Origin: Oenanthe sinensis
Lineage: Eukaryota; Streptophyta; Magnoliopsida; Apiales; Apiaceae
Direction: 5' to 3'
Assembly: GCA_028671895.1 (NCBI GenBank)
Contig: CM053810.1
Location: 30,483,501-30,547,500 of the forward strand
Length of the DNA: 64,000 bases
This document shows positions 10,696 to 22,711 of this stretch, one piece after another. The translations under genes were made by a program, and so were the position numbers. Below the pieces are notes generated by a model, which was given only the letters and a program-made list of their open reading frames with translations, made no database searches and had not been told where the DNA came from. Every line of letters starts with the position of its first letter. Position 1 is the stretch's first letter.

Positions 10696-13600
10696 CTAGA
10701 GCCAATCACCCATGTATCTAATACCCATAGAACTAGTGTGACCGTCGTGCTTCTTCTGCGACAAGCCTTTGGTCAGTGGGTCTGCAATGTTATCATTTGT
10801 GTGCACTTTACATATGTGTATGTCACCCCTTTCATTAATCTCTCAAATGAGGTGATATCTCCTGAGTATGTGTTTGGTTCGGGAGTGAGCTCTAGGTTCT
10901 TTAGCCTGTGCAATGGCTCCATTATTATCGCAGTATAGATCAATGGGATCTGCGATCGATGGAACCACTCCCAAATCATTAATGAATTTTCGAATCCAAA
11001 CAGCTTCCTTAGCCGCTTCACAAGCTGCAATGTACTCAGCCTCCATTGTAGAATCAGCTACTGTTTTGTTTTGAACTCTTCCAACTTACAGCACCTCTGT
11101 TTAGACAAAACACAAAACCAGACTGTGATATAGTATCATCCCTGTCTGTTTGAAAACTTGCATCGGTGTAACCTTTTACAACCAGTTTTTCCTCTCCTCC
11201 ATACACCAAGAATAAATCTTTAGTCCTTTTCAAGTACTTTAGAATATTCTTGACAGCCGTCCAGTGACCTTCACCTGTATTAGATTGGTATCTGCTCGTC
11301 ATGTTTAAAGCATACGAAACATCTGGGCGAGTACATACCATCGCATACATGATGGATCCAATTGCTGAGGCATATGGAACCTTACTCATGCGGTCCTTGT
11401 CATCCATTGATTTCGGACACTGATCTTTAGAGATCGTTATCCCTTGAGACACGGGGACATATCCCCTTTTTCCATTTTGTATACCAAAACGATGCAAAAC
11501 CTTATCGATGTATGTACTCTGACTTAGACCGATCATCCTTCTAGATCTATCCCTATAGATCCTCATTCCTAGAATGTAGGATGCTTCTCCTAAGTCTTTC
11601 ATAGAGAAGTTGCTCCCTAACCAAATCTTAACAGCCTTGAGAGAAGGTATGTCATTCCCCATTAGTAGTATGTCATCAACATATAGTACTATGAATGCCA
11701 CATGGCTCCCACTAACCTTCTTGTAAACACAAGGTTCATCTTCGTTTTGAACAAAGCCATACTCTTTGACTGTTTCATCAAAACGGATATTCCATCTCCT
11801 AGAGGCTTGCTTCAATCCATAAATGGATCGACGTAATTTACATACCTTGCTAACATTCCTTGGATCGACAAAACCTTCAGGTTGTGTCAAGTACACATCC
11901 ACATCCTCTTCAAGGATTCCGTTAAGGAAGGCTGTTTTGACATCCATTTGCCAGATTTCATAATCATGGAATGCTGCAATAGCAAGCAAAATCCTTATGG
12001 ACTTGACCATAGCCACTGGTGAGAAAGTTTCATCATAGTCAGTACCATGAATTTGTTTGAAACCTTTTGCAACCAGCCTTGCTTTATAGGTCTGAACATT
12101 TCCATCCATGTCAGTTTTCTTCTTAAAAACCCATTTGCACCCTATGGGTTTTACCCCTTCAGGTGGATCAACCAAAGTCCATACTCGGTTTTCGTACATG
12201 GAATCCATCTCGGATTTCATGGCTTCTAGCCATCTCTTAGATTCTGGACTGTTCATAGCATCTTGGTATGTGAGAGGCTCATCTTCATCTATGAGCATCA
12301 AATCACCACATTGAGTCAAAAGAAATCCATATCTCTCTGGCTCATGGCGAATTCTACCAGTTCTACGAACAACCTGTGTTTGTTGAGCATTATCATTATC
12401 CTGCTCATGTTCCACTTCAGGTTCAATGCTATTTTGTGGTTCTCGATCTTCATCGAGGTCTATAGTTCTCCCACTGTTTCTTTTGGAAACAAAATCTCTT
12501 TCCATGAAAACAGCATCTCGAGCAATAACCACTTTCTGCTCAGAAGGACTATAAAAATAATACGCCTTTGTTTCTTTAGGGTATCCCACAAAATTGCACT
12601 CTTCAGATTTAGGTCCAAGCTTGTCAGATACCTGACGTTTCACAAACGCCTTGCATCCCCAAACTTTCATAAAGCTCATGCCTGACCGTTTCTTCTCCCA
12701 TATCTCATATGGAGTCTTTTGAACCTTCTTAGTAGGAACACGGTTAAGTGTGAAAGCCGTTGTTTCTAGAGCATAACCCCAGAAACTAATTGGAAGATCT
12801 GCATGACTCATCATCGATCGTACCATGTCCAACAAGGTGCGATTTCTCCTCTCTGAAACTCCATTCCATTGAAGTGTACCTGGCGGAGTAAGTTGTGATA
12901 CAATACCACACTCCTTTAAATAATCTTTAAATTCAGTGCTCAAGTATTCTCCTCCACGATCAGATCGTAAGATTTTAATACTTGCACCTCCGCCAATTTG
13001 CTTTTCTACTTCATCCTTGTATTCTTTGAACTTTTCAAAAGAATCGGATTTATTCTTCATAAGATATACATACCCATATCTACTGAAATCATCAGTAAAT
13101 GTTATGAAGTAGTAGTAGCCTCCTCTAGCCATCACACGAATTGGGCCACATACATCACTATGTATTAGCTCCAGACGTTCAGTGGCCCTTTGACCCTTAC
13201 CAGTGAAAGGGGCTTTAGTCATTTTACCAAGCAAACAAGATTCGCATTCTTGGTATGATTCAAAATCAAATTTATCCAAATATCCATCCTTATGTAATTT
13301 GGATATGCGTTTCTCATTTATATGGCCTAGACGACAATGCCAGAGGTATGTTTGATTTGAGTCAAACTGAACAGTTTCTCTTCCAGTGACCAGTTTTCTT
13401 ACAGTAGTGACATTCACCCTTAGCGACCCCACCTTTAGGCTTTAAAGCCTGTTTGGGACCTGACTTTGGCTTGGATGTAGAATCAGAACCTGTCTTCTTC
13501 TTACCCTTCCACTTGCCTTTCCCTTTGGCCTTACCTTTATTGCCCACCATCAGTATGGGAGCAGGTTCAGCCGTCTTCATGTTGGTCTCATATGTTCTCA

Positions 13601-14180
13601 ACATAGCCAACAATTCAGTAGGTGTTTTGTCAAATTCATTCATATTGTAGTTCATAACAAACTGAGTGAATTTGTTGTTCAAAGAATTCAAGATTAGGTC
13701 AATACCAGTTTCCGGACCAATCGGGAAACCCAAAGTATCAAGATACTCAATGTAACCAATCATCTTCAGAACATGTGGGCCAACTGGTTCACTTGCCCCT
13801 TGTTTGCAATTAAAGAGTGACTTACTCGTGTTGAACCTTTCTTGACGAGTTTGGCTTGCAAACATGCTTTGCAAGTGCTCATAGATAGTATATGCATCCA
13901 TATGCACATGTTGTCTTTGAAGCTCAGCACTCATAGTTGCCAACATAAGACATGTAACATCAGTTGCATCATTCTCATCCTTTGTATGGGCCGCTCGTTC
14001 CTCAACAGTAGCGCCCTCAGGAAGGGGACCTGCCGGAGGAATATTAATGACATGAAGCTTGCGCTCCTGCCTGAGGACAATCCTCAAATTCCTCTGCCAG
14101 TCTAGGAAGTTGTTTCCTCCTGTCAGCTTATCCTTCTCAAGGACAGATCGTATGGATAGTGTGTTTGTGTTGTTTGTCAT
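10696..14180 (-). pseudogene. gag-pol: K2 gag-pol, protease deleted
   Basis: ATG at 14178-14180 starts Gag, which keeps the zinc knuckle CHYCKKTGHWKRNC. At 13363/13364 a deletion, equal to K3 bases 31187-31665 (479 bp), removes the protease and shifts the frame. The next frame (13432-11054) holds integrase (HCRLGHI; FTDDFSRYG; RSDRGGEY; GVSERRNRT), RT with YVDDILLM and the start of RNase H. A 2-bp loss near 11068 shifts frame before EAEYIAA, and a TGA replaces an Arg codon (CGA in K3) near 10842. The end matches the K3 stop, here at 10696-10698. It cannot make a full polyprotein. Confidence 0.9.
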
Positions 14181-15544
14181 TACTTGGTATCTACAATGAT
14201 AATAGCACAAAATTAAACATTAGATTGTCTGAGTTATTTATTATGTTCAAATGATTATGATACATTCATAATATATCTCCCACTATTTTTATCAAATTAA
14301 TAGCCCTTACTATTAATTTGGAAAGTATATCCCATAATTCTTTCTAGTGAGCCAAGATCCATATTTCGTCATGTCTTAAGTCAACCACTGGAAGTCCTTA
14401 AGAATGATTATTTAGGTAGACAACATTTGTCAATTATATCATATATAATTCTTGGATAGTTTGGTGAGCAACGATTGATCTTATCTATCTAATAGATTTT
14501 TAACCAAACTCTATGCTTCTAAGTTCATAATGGTTGAATATAACAGTTTACTTTCACCTTATTATGACGACTCAGTTAAGTTTGACCCAATGATACAACG
14601 GCCGAATATAACCGTTTATATTCGTCGCATCTCACCACGATAGATAGGAGTCCCCTGCCACTGACAGTCTTTCCCCTAATCGATCTAGGATTCGATGAGT
14701 GTTCATTCATTGGAAAGCATCTGATTAAAACTTAATATTTTGTTAAGGGGTTTAGAAAATTTACGACGATCATGATCACATCATGAAGAGATCCTCAATT
14801 TTTCCTTGAACTAAATATTTCAAATTGACATCTCAAATTGTTCATTTCCCAGGTAGATGGAGGATACCAGCGGTCACACTTAAAACCCATCAGCCTTACG
14901 AATACGCATATCCGTTTTTGTCAGAAAATCCCAATTATAGACATCAAAATCCATATTCAATTCCGTGTTTTTTTTAAAATCCATATTTCATAAACACAAG
15001 AATCTCATGATCGTTTGTTAATTTTAAAATCTTAAATCGTTACAGATTTTATCTTGTTCAGCATGGCAAGCATGGCATGGGTGACGTATCTAATACATGC
15101 ATACATCATTAATCTAATTAAAGCATGCATCTTCTACTCTACACATACATTCATACATCATTATGTAAAGTGCAGTATGTAAACGTGCTTGGTTATGGCC
15201 CCTTTCCTATGTGATCCTTTCGAGCTAATGAAAGGATCAAAGTCAATCTATGGTGGTGAAATATAAATACAATTACATGTCTCCATTCTTCTTGTATCCA
15301 TGGGTTCTTGCTCCTCTTCTTGGATCATCCTTCAATCTTCAAGTAAATTACATGGAATAATTGAATACAACCTATACTAATGTACTTACATAAGAAAACT
15401 CGAGTTACATTCGAGGTTAAACAATTACAAGAATGAAGAAAACGACATGCAAGTCGTATTTATAAAACCAAAACCAAAACCATTAATCTAGGGGTCTAAG
15501 GGCCATAACCAGCACCATGCTCAAGTACACAAAATAAAATATTG

Positions 15545-15637
15545 CGGGGGTCCGGGGGCGGCAGCCCCTGGGCGGGGGTTCGGGGGCGGCAGCCCCCGGG
15601 CGGGGTCTGGGGGCGGCAGCCCCCAGCTGGGGTCGAG
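15545..15637. repeat. GC-rich triple repeat in K2 leader
   Basis: Three units of 27-28 bp carry GGGGGCGGCAGCCCC, at 15554, 15582 and 15609. The surrounding DNA is AT-rich. The + strand has repeated G runs; the element RNA would be C-rich here. Each unit is partly self-complementary (GGGGGC...GCCCC). Confidence 0.85.
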
Positions 15638-15763
15638 CTACAGATCATATCTGAACTACAGATCATATCTGTTGGCCTTTTTCGAAGACCAGTCCTATTC
15701 AGAAATCATCAATTTCTGAACTACAGATCATATCTGTTGGCCTTTTTCCCCACTGCAATTTAT

Positions 15764-15949
15764 ACAGTCCATCAGAGTTTACTGCTAAACTCTGATCAGC
15801 ACAGTCCATCAGAGTTTACTGCTAAACTCTGATCAGCACAGTCCATCAGAGTTTACTGCTAAACTCTGATCAGCACAGTCCATCAGAGTTTACTGCTAAA
15901 CTCTGATCAGCACAGTCCATCAGAGTTTACTGCTAAACTCTGATCAGAG
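15764..15949. repeat. Five 37-bp hairpin repeats in K2 leader
   Basis: Near-perfect units start at 15764, 15801, 15838, 15875 and 15912. Each holds CAGAGTTT and AAACTCTG around a 6-base loop, so each can fold into an 8-bp stem. Degenerate hairpin copies continue to about 16056 with shorter loops. Confidence 0.9.
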
Positions 15950-16261
15950 ACCATCGGAGTTTGTTAAACTCTGACCATGCTCTATACTCTGACCTGACCA
16001 TCAGAGTTTATTAAACTCTGAGCGAGTCCATCAGAGTTTGTTAAACTCTGACCCAACTCCAATTTCACAAACTCTGATCAGACACAGAATATACATTTTC
16101 TGACAGTTACATATTGGCAGAAGCATAGCAGTCTCATAACAGGCATGGCAGTGGCATAACAGATTATGACAAAGCAGTAGCATGGCATGGCAGTCACCAA
16201 AACAGGCATGTATGCATTAAATACATAAAACACGTAACCAAATCAGTCCCTTATACACGTA

Positions 16262-16273
16262 GCTCTGATGCCA
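16262..16273 (-). other. K2 primer binding site
   Basis: The minus strand reads TGGCATCAGAGC next to the 5' LTR, complementary to the initiator-Met tRNA end with one change. Confidence 0.85.
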
Positions 16274-16274
16274 T

Positions 16275-17820
16275 TGTTGGGTTCCGAGGCATAAAACGCA
16301 GCGGATTAAACGTAAATATAACGAAAATTTCGGAACCCTAACGCAGGATCATGTATAAGATTGACAGATTATGGTGAAACGGAATCATACCTTTATTTGG
16401 TCTTGACTTACACGAACTCAACGGAGATCCTAGCTTTCACGACTTGTGTCTTCCTCTCGAAAGCACCTCTATGGTATCCACACGAGCACCTTCAAGAACG
16501 TCTCACGATCTTGATTACGGAATGGATGTACTAGCAAACCTTTGATAATTCGAATTGTCTTCCTGCCTCCTTGCTGCCTCTTCTAGGGTTTTTCTATAAA
16601 AACGTGTTTTTCCTCTTAACCCTACATTATCTATTTATAATGTTTGGTTAACAGGCCCATAGCAGCAAAACCTAACTCATGTAGGTCTAGGATTAAAATA
16701 ATAAAACGAATTTTATTATTTAATTAATAACTAAGTCATACTTAATTATTATGGGCAGAAATACAATTCTAATTTGAATTTATATTATCTCAATTAATTA
16801 AGTCTCACTTAATTAATATAATAAAAATTCAAATAATTATCAATTAATTTAAATCTATAATTTAAATTAACTATTCCTCTAAGTGCTCTATGTGTGTGAC
16901 CCTATAGGCTATTATTTAATTAGCAATAATTTTATTCTCCAATAAAATTATAAACAATGAGCGGTATCTAGTAATACATCATTGCTACACAATTAAATAA
17001 TAATTAAATCGTGATTCGATAAAACCTTTCGTGATTAATGTTTCCGTGTAATATAATCCCTTTAACCATATATATTATAGATTAAACTCGAGGCATGTAT
17101 TTAGTCATCCTCTTCAACATTTAATCCGGGTTTACTTGATCCATGAGTAGACTATGAAAAACAAATCATTATTTGAGCATGGCCATGCATTTTATAGTCT
17201 CACTCAATCAAGAGGCCAATAATATCTCTCCTAATTATAGGAGGGTTAAATCCTTTATCTATCATTCATATTTCTCATACGACTCATGATATACCCGATG
17301 TCCACTTTTATCATCACCCGGTCAAAAGTGACTTTTAATGTAGTCAAAGTATATTAATCCTCATACAGAAATATAATGATCTCAAGTCGAAGGATCATTA
17401 CACCATTATCACTGTGAGTCTTTCTTATGACTTTATTAAACATGAAGAATCTCACTATGGGTCTGTCCAGTACCATGTACTCCTGCATGTACCTATTTGT
17501 TGACTTTAGTATCCCCATACTTATAACCAATGAGATGTGGTTATCTGTCAAACAAGATACTAGTCTATTTATGTATTATTATTGTCCTATAATAATAATA
17601 CTCGACTAGGGACATTTAAGAATATGATCTATTATATAATCTCAAGTTCAAGTCATGTACTAAACTATACAATGTGTATCATGATTCTAAGGACATTTAT
17701 TATGCTAACAAATATATCGCAGTAATTAAAGTCATAATAAATATGTTTATTGAATAATCAATTGACATAAAGGTTTATCAAAATAAACATTGTATTGCCT
17801 CTAGGGCACCTACACCAACA
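16275..17820 (-). repeat. K2 5' LTR
   Basis: It is 1,546 bp, TGTTGGGTTCC to ACACCAACA on the + strand, with a reverse TATA box at 16632-16639. It keeps the states shared with K5 at sites where the K2 3' LTR has K1-like states. Confidence 0.93.
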
Positions 17821-17872
17821 ACAGCTTCCTTAGTCGCTTCACAAGCTGCAATGTACTAAGCCTCCATTGTAC

Positions 17873-18118
17873 TCAATATTCAGATAAATATGATAGGCCT
17901 GTTGGATTTGCTTTACCACCCTGAATCTCTAACGTGGAGTAAGCAGCTTGAAGGGCTTCGATATTCAGGATGGGAGAGGTGGTTAACGCATGACTTATTA
18001 TGGATGTGTTGTTGAGGGACTCAATCCAGAACTGGTAGTGAATGAATCTACCAGTTGCTCGATCAGCAGAGAGATTAACAAAGTTGGTTTTGGGAATAGT
18101 GAAATTTGGGTTTGCCAT
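17873..18118 (-). pseudogene. S3 ORF3 5' fragment
   Basis: An 81-codon frame begins MANPNFTIPKTNFVNL and continues with RATGRFIHYQFW, until the breakpoint with K1 supplies a chance TGA at 17873-17875. Its place after pol fits the accessory third ORF of SIRE-type elements (called env-like in the literature, function unproven). I recognise the position, not a domain. The rest of the protein is lost. Confidence 0.6.
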
Positions 18119-18804
18119 TTTAAATTTGTGTTTGAGAAAAGAAATGTTCTGAAAAGGTATTGCAATGGAAATTTAGAGAACAAGTTCTAAATTTAAACAC
18201 AAAAAAAACGTACACTACCCCCACTAATTACCCCACGTAATTAGTGACACAATTTAAGACAAATTAACTTCCCCACTAATGACCACTTAACTCCCCACTA
18301 ATGATTGACGGTTGGGTTTTAGAAAATTAAAGTGAACAGCCGTTTTTGTTGTTTTAGCTATGAGAGAGAAAAAGCTTATATTTCGGAAAAACACAAAACA
18401 GGGCTGTTAAGTTGCACTTTATGGATTAAACGGTAATACACACAACTATTCCACTCAAGAACACATAATAAGTGAAGAACAAGAAAGCACGAAACTAACA
18501 ATAGCAAACTCACTCGAATGAAAAGAAAACTGAAAAACGATTTGCAAGAACACTAATATCAAAGAATGTCGTAGAAAAAGCGCAAAGAGTTCAACGGTTT
18601 ATTTTAAACAAAATTTTGGTAGAGTTTTTTTTAAGTGATTAATGCTTTCAAGTAACAGTTAGTGATTTTTGTTTAAGAAAATCACAAGAAAACTTGGTGT
18701 ACTAGCAGGGAAGAGGATGTTGTGTATGTATGTATATGCGTGTGTATATGAATGAACTTAAACTTTTTGAAAGAGAGAGAGAAAGTTAATGGAAGTAATG
18801 AACA

Positions 18805-18834
18805 GTCTATATAATGCTATATATATATATATAT
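18805..18834 (-). promoter_or_regulatory. TATA-like run in S3 internal region
   Basis: CTATATAATGCTATATATATATATATATG on the + strand gives TATATATA and TTATATAG on the minus strand. It is 36 bases downstream (element sense) of the ATCTCG array. It could also be a plain TA microsatellite. Confidence 0.4.
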
Positions 18835-18870
18835 GCACGCTTAAAAAAGGTAACTGTAAAGACAAGTCAC

Positions 18871-19033
18871 ATCTCGATCTCGAGATACGCATCTCGATCC
18901 GCATCTCGATGTCGATCTCGATCTACATCTCGATCTCGATCTCGATGTGGACAGATCGAGATTTACCTTAAACTTTTTAAGCAATTTTCTCAAGTCGATC
19001 TCGATCTCGATCCAGAAACAGATCGAGATTTAC
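18871..19033. repeat. ATCTCG array, internal copy in S3
   Basis: Many ATCTCG hexamers (with ATCCGC and ATGTCG variants), in two blocks, each closed by ACAGATCGAGATTTACCTTA (near 18952 and 19019). The same hexamer and a similar closing motif occur in the S3 5' LTR at 26224-26470. Confidence 0.85.
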
Positions 19034-19386
19034 CTTAGAAAATTTCAATGAAATTACAGGAATTAAACATTTATATGTAAAATTCGTAAGATTTCACCAC
19101 AAATTTTCACACCATTTTAGAAACTTACAATTTTGAAATGACAGGGAATTTAGCAAATAAATTATGCATTTCAAAATTAAGTCTAGCATTAAATCCATCA
19201 TTTCATTTGACATTAATCATATAGATACACAGATCAGCACAAGATTAATTTCATGAAACTTTCTAACTTAACCTTATGACATGCAACATATACATTTTTG
19301 AAATTAAGTACACATTATTAATTATGAATATTCATGCACAACAATAATATGTACACAAACTGAATTATAATAGATAGGTAGCAAAA

Positions 19387-22300
19387 CTAACAGGTGTTAA
19401 GCATCCCTAATTCACCAACCAATCTAGAAAATGTTGATTCGTCTAGAGGTTTAGTGAATATATCTGCTATTTGACGTTCAGTAGACACAAAATGCAACTC
19501 TACAGTTCCATTTTCTACATGCTCTCTAATAAAATGATACCTGATATCAATGTGCTTGGTCCTGGAGTGATCCACAGAGTTGTTGGTCATTGCAATAGCA
19601 CTTGTGTTGTCACACATGATAGGAATCTTAGATACTTCCACACTGTAGTCCTTGAGTTGGTTCTTCATCCACAGTATCTGGGCCACACAGCTTCCAGCAG
19701 CAATATATTCTGCTTCAGCTGTCGAGGTAGATACTGTGTTGTTTCTTGCTTTGCCAAGATACCAACCTTCTTCCAAGGAACTGACAGCTTCCTGAAGTGC
19801 TCTTCCTATCTATTCTACAACCTGCGTAATCTGAATCCGAATAGCCAACAAGATTAAACCCTGTATCTCTTGGGTACCAAATCCCGAGATTTGATGTTCC
19901 CTTGAGATACCTAAAAATACGCTTTACGGCTATGAGATGTGACTCTCTAGGATCCGCTTGGAACCTTGCACATAAGCATGTAGAGAACATAATATCAGGT
20001 CTGCTAGCAGTTAAATACAAAAGTGAGCCGATCATACCTCGATAGCTGGAGATGTCTACAGGTTTACCCGCTTTATCCTCGTCAAGCTTCGTGGTTGTTG
20101 CCTTAAGAGTCTTAGCTTGTGATACATCTTCGAGACCATACTTCTTCAATAGATCATGAATGTACTTGGTCTGGCAGATAAATATCCCGTCCTTCTTCTG
20201 ATTAACTTGAATACCGATAAAGAACGTCAGCTCTCCCATCATGCTCATCTCATACCTCGATTGCATTAACTTTACGAATTTAGCACGCAGCTTCTCATTT
20301 GCAGACCCAAAGATAATGTCATCCACATATACTTGCACCATTATTAGATCATCTTTGCATTTCTTGTAGAAAAGCTTCTTGTCGATTAATCCTCTGGTGA
20401 AACCACTTTTTAGTAAGAAGTCTGACAGAGTTTCATACCACTTCCGCGGAGACTGCTTAAGGCCATATACTGATTTGAAGAGACGATAAACATAATCACA
20501 GTATTTGCTGTCGACAAACCCGAGAGGTTGATCGACATACACTTCTTCATCCAGTTCACCGTTTAAGAATGCACTCTTGACATCCATCTGATAGACTTTA
20601 AAACCATGATGTGCTGCGAATGCTAAGAACATCCTTACTGCCTTTAGCCTTGCTACTGGTGCGTAGGTTTCATCATAATCAATTCCTTCTCTTTGAGTAT
20701 AACCCTTAGCAACCAGGCGAGCTTTATTTCGTGTTACAAGTCCGTTTTCATCCAGCTTGTTTCTGAATACCCATTTTGTTCCAACAACAGATCTATTCTT
20801 TGGTCTGGGTACCAGCTTCCACACCTTCTGCCTTTCAAACTGATTGAGTTCCTTTTGCATAGCAATCACCCAATCAGCGTCATCTAGAGCTTCTTCCACC
20901 ACTTTAGGTTCCATCTTGGAAAGGAACACTGAGTATAGACATTCATTCTCAGTGGCAATTTCAGCTCTAGCTTTTCCTCTAGTAGTCACTCCGGCATCTG
21001 GATCACCAATAATTAGCTCAAACGGATGGTCCTTGTTCCAAGTACGATCCCTAGCAAATGTTCTTGATGACTCAGCTTGATCTTGTAAGTGAAGGTGACT
21101 TAGTCTAGAAGCACTTCCACTAGCTCCCCCTGAGCTAGTACTAGCTCCCCCTGAGTGCATACTTACTCCCCCTGAGTTAGTACCAGGTCTAACGGAAGGT
21201 GATCCCTCAGCCCAAGTGTTTTGTATTGACGAAACACTAGACTCTTGATTAATTACATTATTTATCGTTGGATCACTACCCTGCACTACAGACTTAGGAA
21301 CTGTATCCACTTCATCAATATCCATATTTTCAAATCTTAGGGAAGTGGGCTCACTATCTTCCTTTAGTATAGACGGGAGCTTTGAGTCGTCGAATGTGAC
21401 ATTAAGGCTTTCAACCACCTTGCGATCATTAAGCACAAACACCCTGTACGCTGCTACTACTTCAAGAGAATATCCAACGAAAACCCCTTCATCTGCTTTG
21501 GCATCAAACTTTCCAAGTTGTGCATTGTCTCTTAACACAAAGCATTTGGCACCAAACATATGAAAGTACTTGATAGATGGTTTTCGTTTATTCATCAGAT
21601 AATACGGCGTCTCATTATAGTCCTTTATAATCAGGGTTCTGTTATGTGTATAACAAGCCGCGCTAACTGCTTCAGCCCAAAAATACAAAGGAAGTCTTGA
21701 CTCATACAGCATTGTCCTAGCTGCTTCAACCAGTGTCCTATTCTTCCTTTCTACCACCCCATTCTGCTGCGGTGTTCTCGGTGCTGAATACTGTCGTCTG
21801 ATCCCTTTAGATATGCAGAAATCCATTAACACTAAGTTCTTGAATTCTGTCCCATTGTCGGATCGGATAGTCTTCACAGTCAGACTTGCTACGTTTTCAA
21901 TTACCAGTACATGCCTAATGATCTCATGTGGCACTTCATCTTTCGATGTCACAAACATCACCCATGTGTATTTGGAAAAGTCATCGACAATCACCAGCGC
22001 GTATCTTTTCCTTGACATTGACACAACATTAACGGGTCCAAACAAATCCATGTGAAGTAGTTGTAGGGGCTCAGTAATGCTATTCACTTGCTTATCCTTA
22101 TGCGAGGCTCTTTTCGATTTTCCCATCTCACACGCTTCGTAGAGTCCATCTGGAGTAAACTCCATCTGTGGCAGCCCTCTCACCAATTCTCTCCTTACGA
22201 GATTATTCATTGCTTTAAAGTTCAGGTGAGATAATCTTTTATGCCATAGCCAACTTTCATCAGCAGAAGCCTTGCTGTATAAACACGTGACTTCAGACTG

Positions 22301-22711
22301 ATCAGCAGAATTCATGTCGGCTATGAACAAATTTGACTTCCTTACTCCTTTGAGAGCAAGGCTTCCATCCTTTTTGCTTCGAATCGAACAATCATGCTTC
22401 CCAAAGTTGACGTCAAAACCCCCATCGGTGAACTGACTAACACTGAGAAGATTATGTCGCAATCCTTCCACAAAAGACACGTCCTCAATGATAACATTTC
22501 CACAAACAATCTTGCCATATCCCCGGGTGTAACCTTTGCTGTTATCTCCAAAAGTAACCACGGAGCCGGCTCTCAACACCAAATCTGTTAGCAGGGACTT
22601 ATTGCCGGTCATATGCCTTGATGCTCCACTGTTCAGCACCCATATGACTTTACTCTTTTCCTGTTCACTGCCCTGCAAATCCAGAAAGGTTAGGCGTTCT
22701 TCGGAACCCAA
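19387..22711 (-). pseudogene. pol: S3 pol, nearly full length, with key-residue changes
   Basis: A 998-codon frame (22711-19715) plus the RNase H end in another frame (to 19387), with a small frameshift near 19750. Order: protease, integrase, RT, RNase H. The protease motif reads LNSGASRHMTG, with Asn in place of the catalytic Asp (codon 22631-22633). The integrase zinc motif has H and H, but its first Cys is Tyr (22139-22141). The integrase core keeps VDDFSKYTW, RSDNGTEF and GVVERKNRT. RT keeps VYVDDIIFG near 20325. RNase H has AEAEYIAAGS and CDNTSAIAM and ends in IADIFTKPLDE, typical of SIRE. It overlaps the gag frame by about 22 bases. Confidence 0.9.

Larger units (their letters stand above)
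14181..16261 (-). other. K2 leader between PBS and gag
   Basis: About 2.1 kb without a gene. The part nearest gag (14270-15070) is almost the same as in K3 and K4. The middle (15160-15500) carries sequence shared with K3 (29100-29420). The distal part (15540-16080) holds a GC-rich array and a hairpin array not found in K3 or K4. Transcribed on the minus strand. Confidence 0.8.
9137..17820 (-). mobile_element. K2: complete but defective copia element in K1
   Basis: LTRs are 9137-10681 (3') and 16275-17820 (5'). The flanks are acagt (9132-9136) and acagc (17821-17825), a duplication with one change inside the RNase H gene of K1. The order in minus orientation is 5' LTR, PBS, leader with repeat arrays, gag, pol lacking protease, polypurine tract, 3' LTR. 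Its two LTRs differ more than those of K3, but unevenly (see findings). Confidence 0.93.
7251..17871 (-). mobile_element. K1: copia element, 3' end only, split by K2
   Basis: Remaining parts are the 3' LTR (7251-8813), polypurine tract, the end of pol (8828-9136), then 17821-17871 on the far side of K2. The RNase H sequence is continuous across K2. At 17871 it stops abruptly against S3 ORF3, so gag, integrase, RT and the 5' LTR are gone. The outer duplication cannot be checked; the left flank is caatc (7246-7250). Confidence 0.88.
18119..19386 (-). promoter_or_regulatory. Candidate internal promoter and leader before S3 ORF3
   Basis: Pol ends at 19387 and ORF3 starts at 18118, leaving 1.27 kb without a gene. 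In minus direction there is an AT-rich stretch, an ATCTCG array (19033-18871), a TATA-like run (18834-18805), a CT-rich tract (near 18785-18770), and about 650 bases of T-rich leader to the ORF3 ATG. This layout looks like a plant promoter with a long 5' UTR. It is inference only; no transcript evidence is available. Confidence 0.45.

Noticed and set aside
15542..15832. 96-codon frame with Gly/Pro-rich start
   Set aside because: Made entirely of the GC-rich and 37-bp repeats, antisense to K2; no other support.
15764..15949. CRISPR-like array (regular 37-bp repeats)
   Set aside because: Units are contiguous without spacers, in a plant retrotransposon leader.
18814..19038. Open frame rich in Ser/Arg, resembling an SR splicing protein
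   Set aside because: It is only the ATCTCG hexamer array read in one frame; the same happens at 26216-26531.
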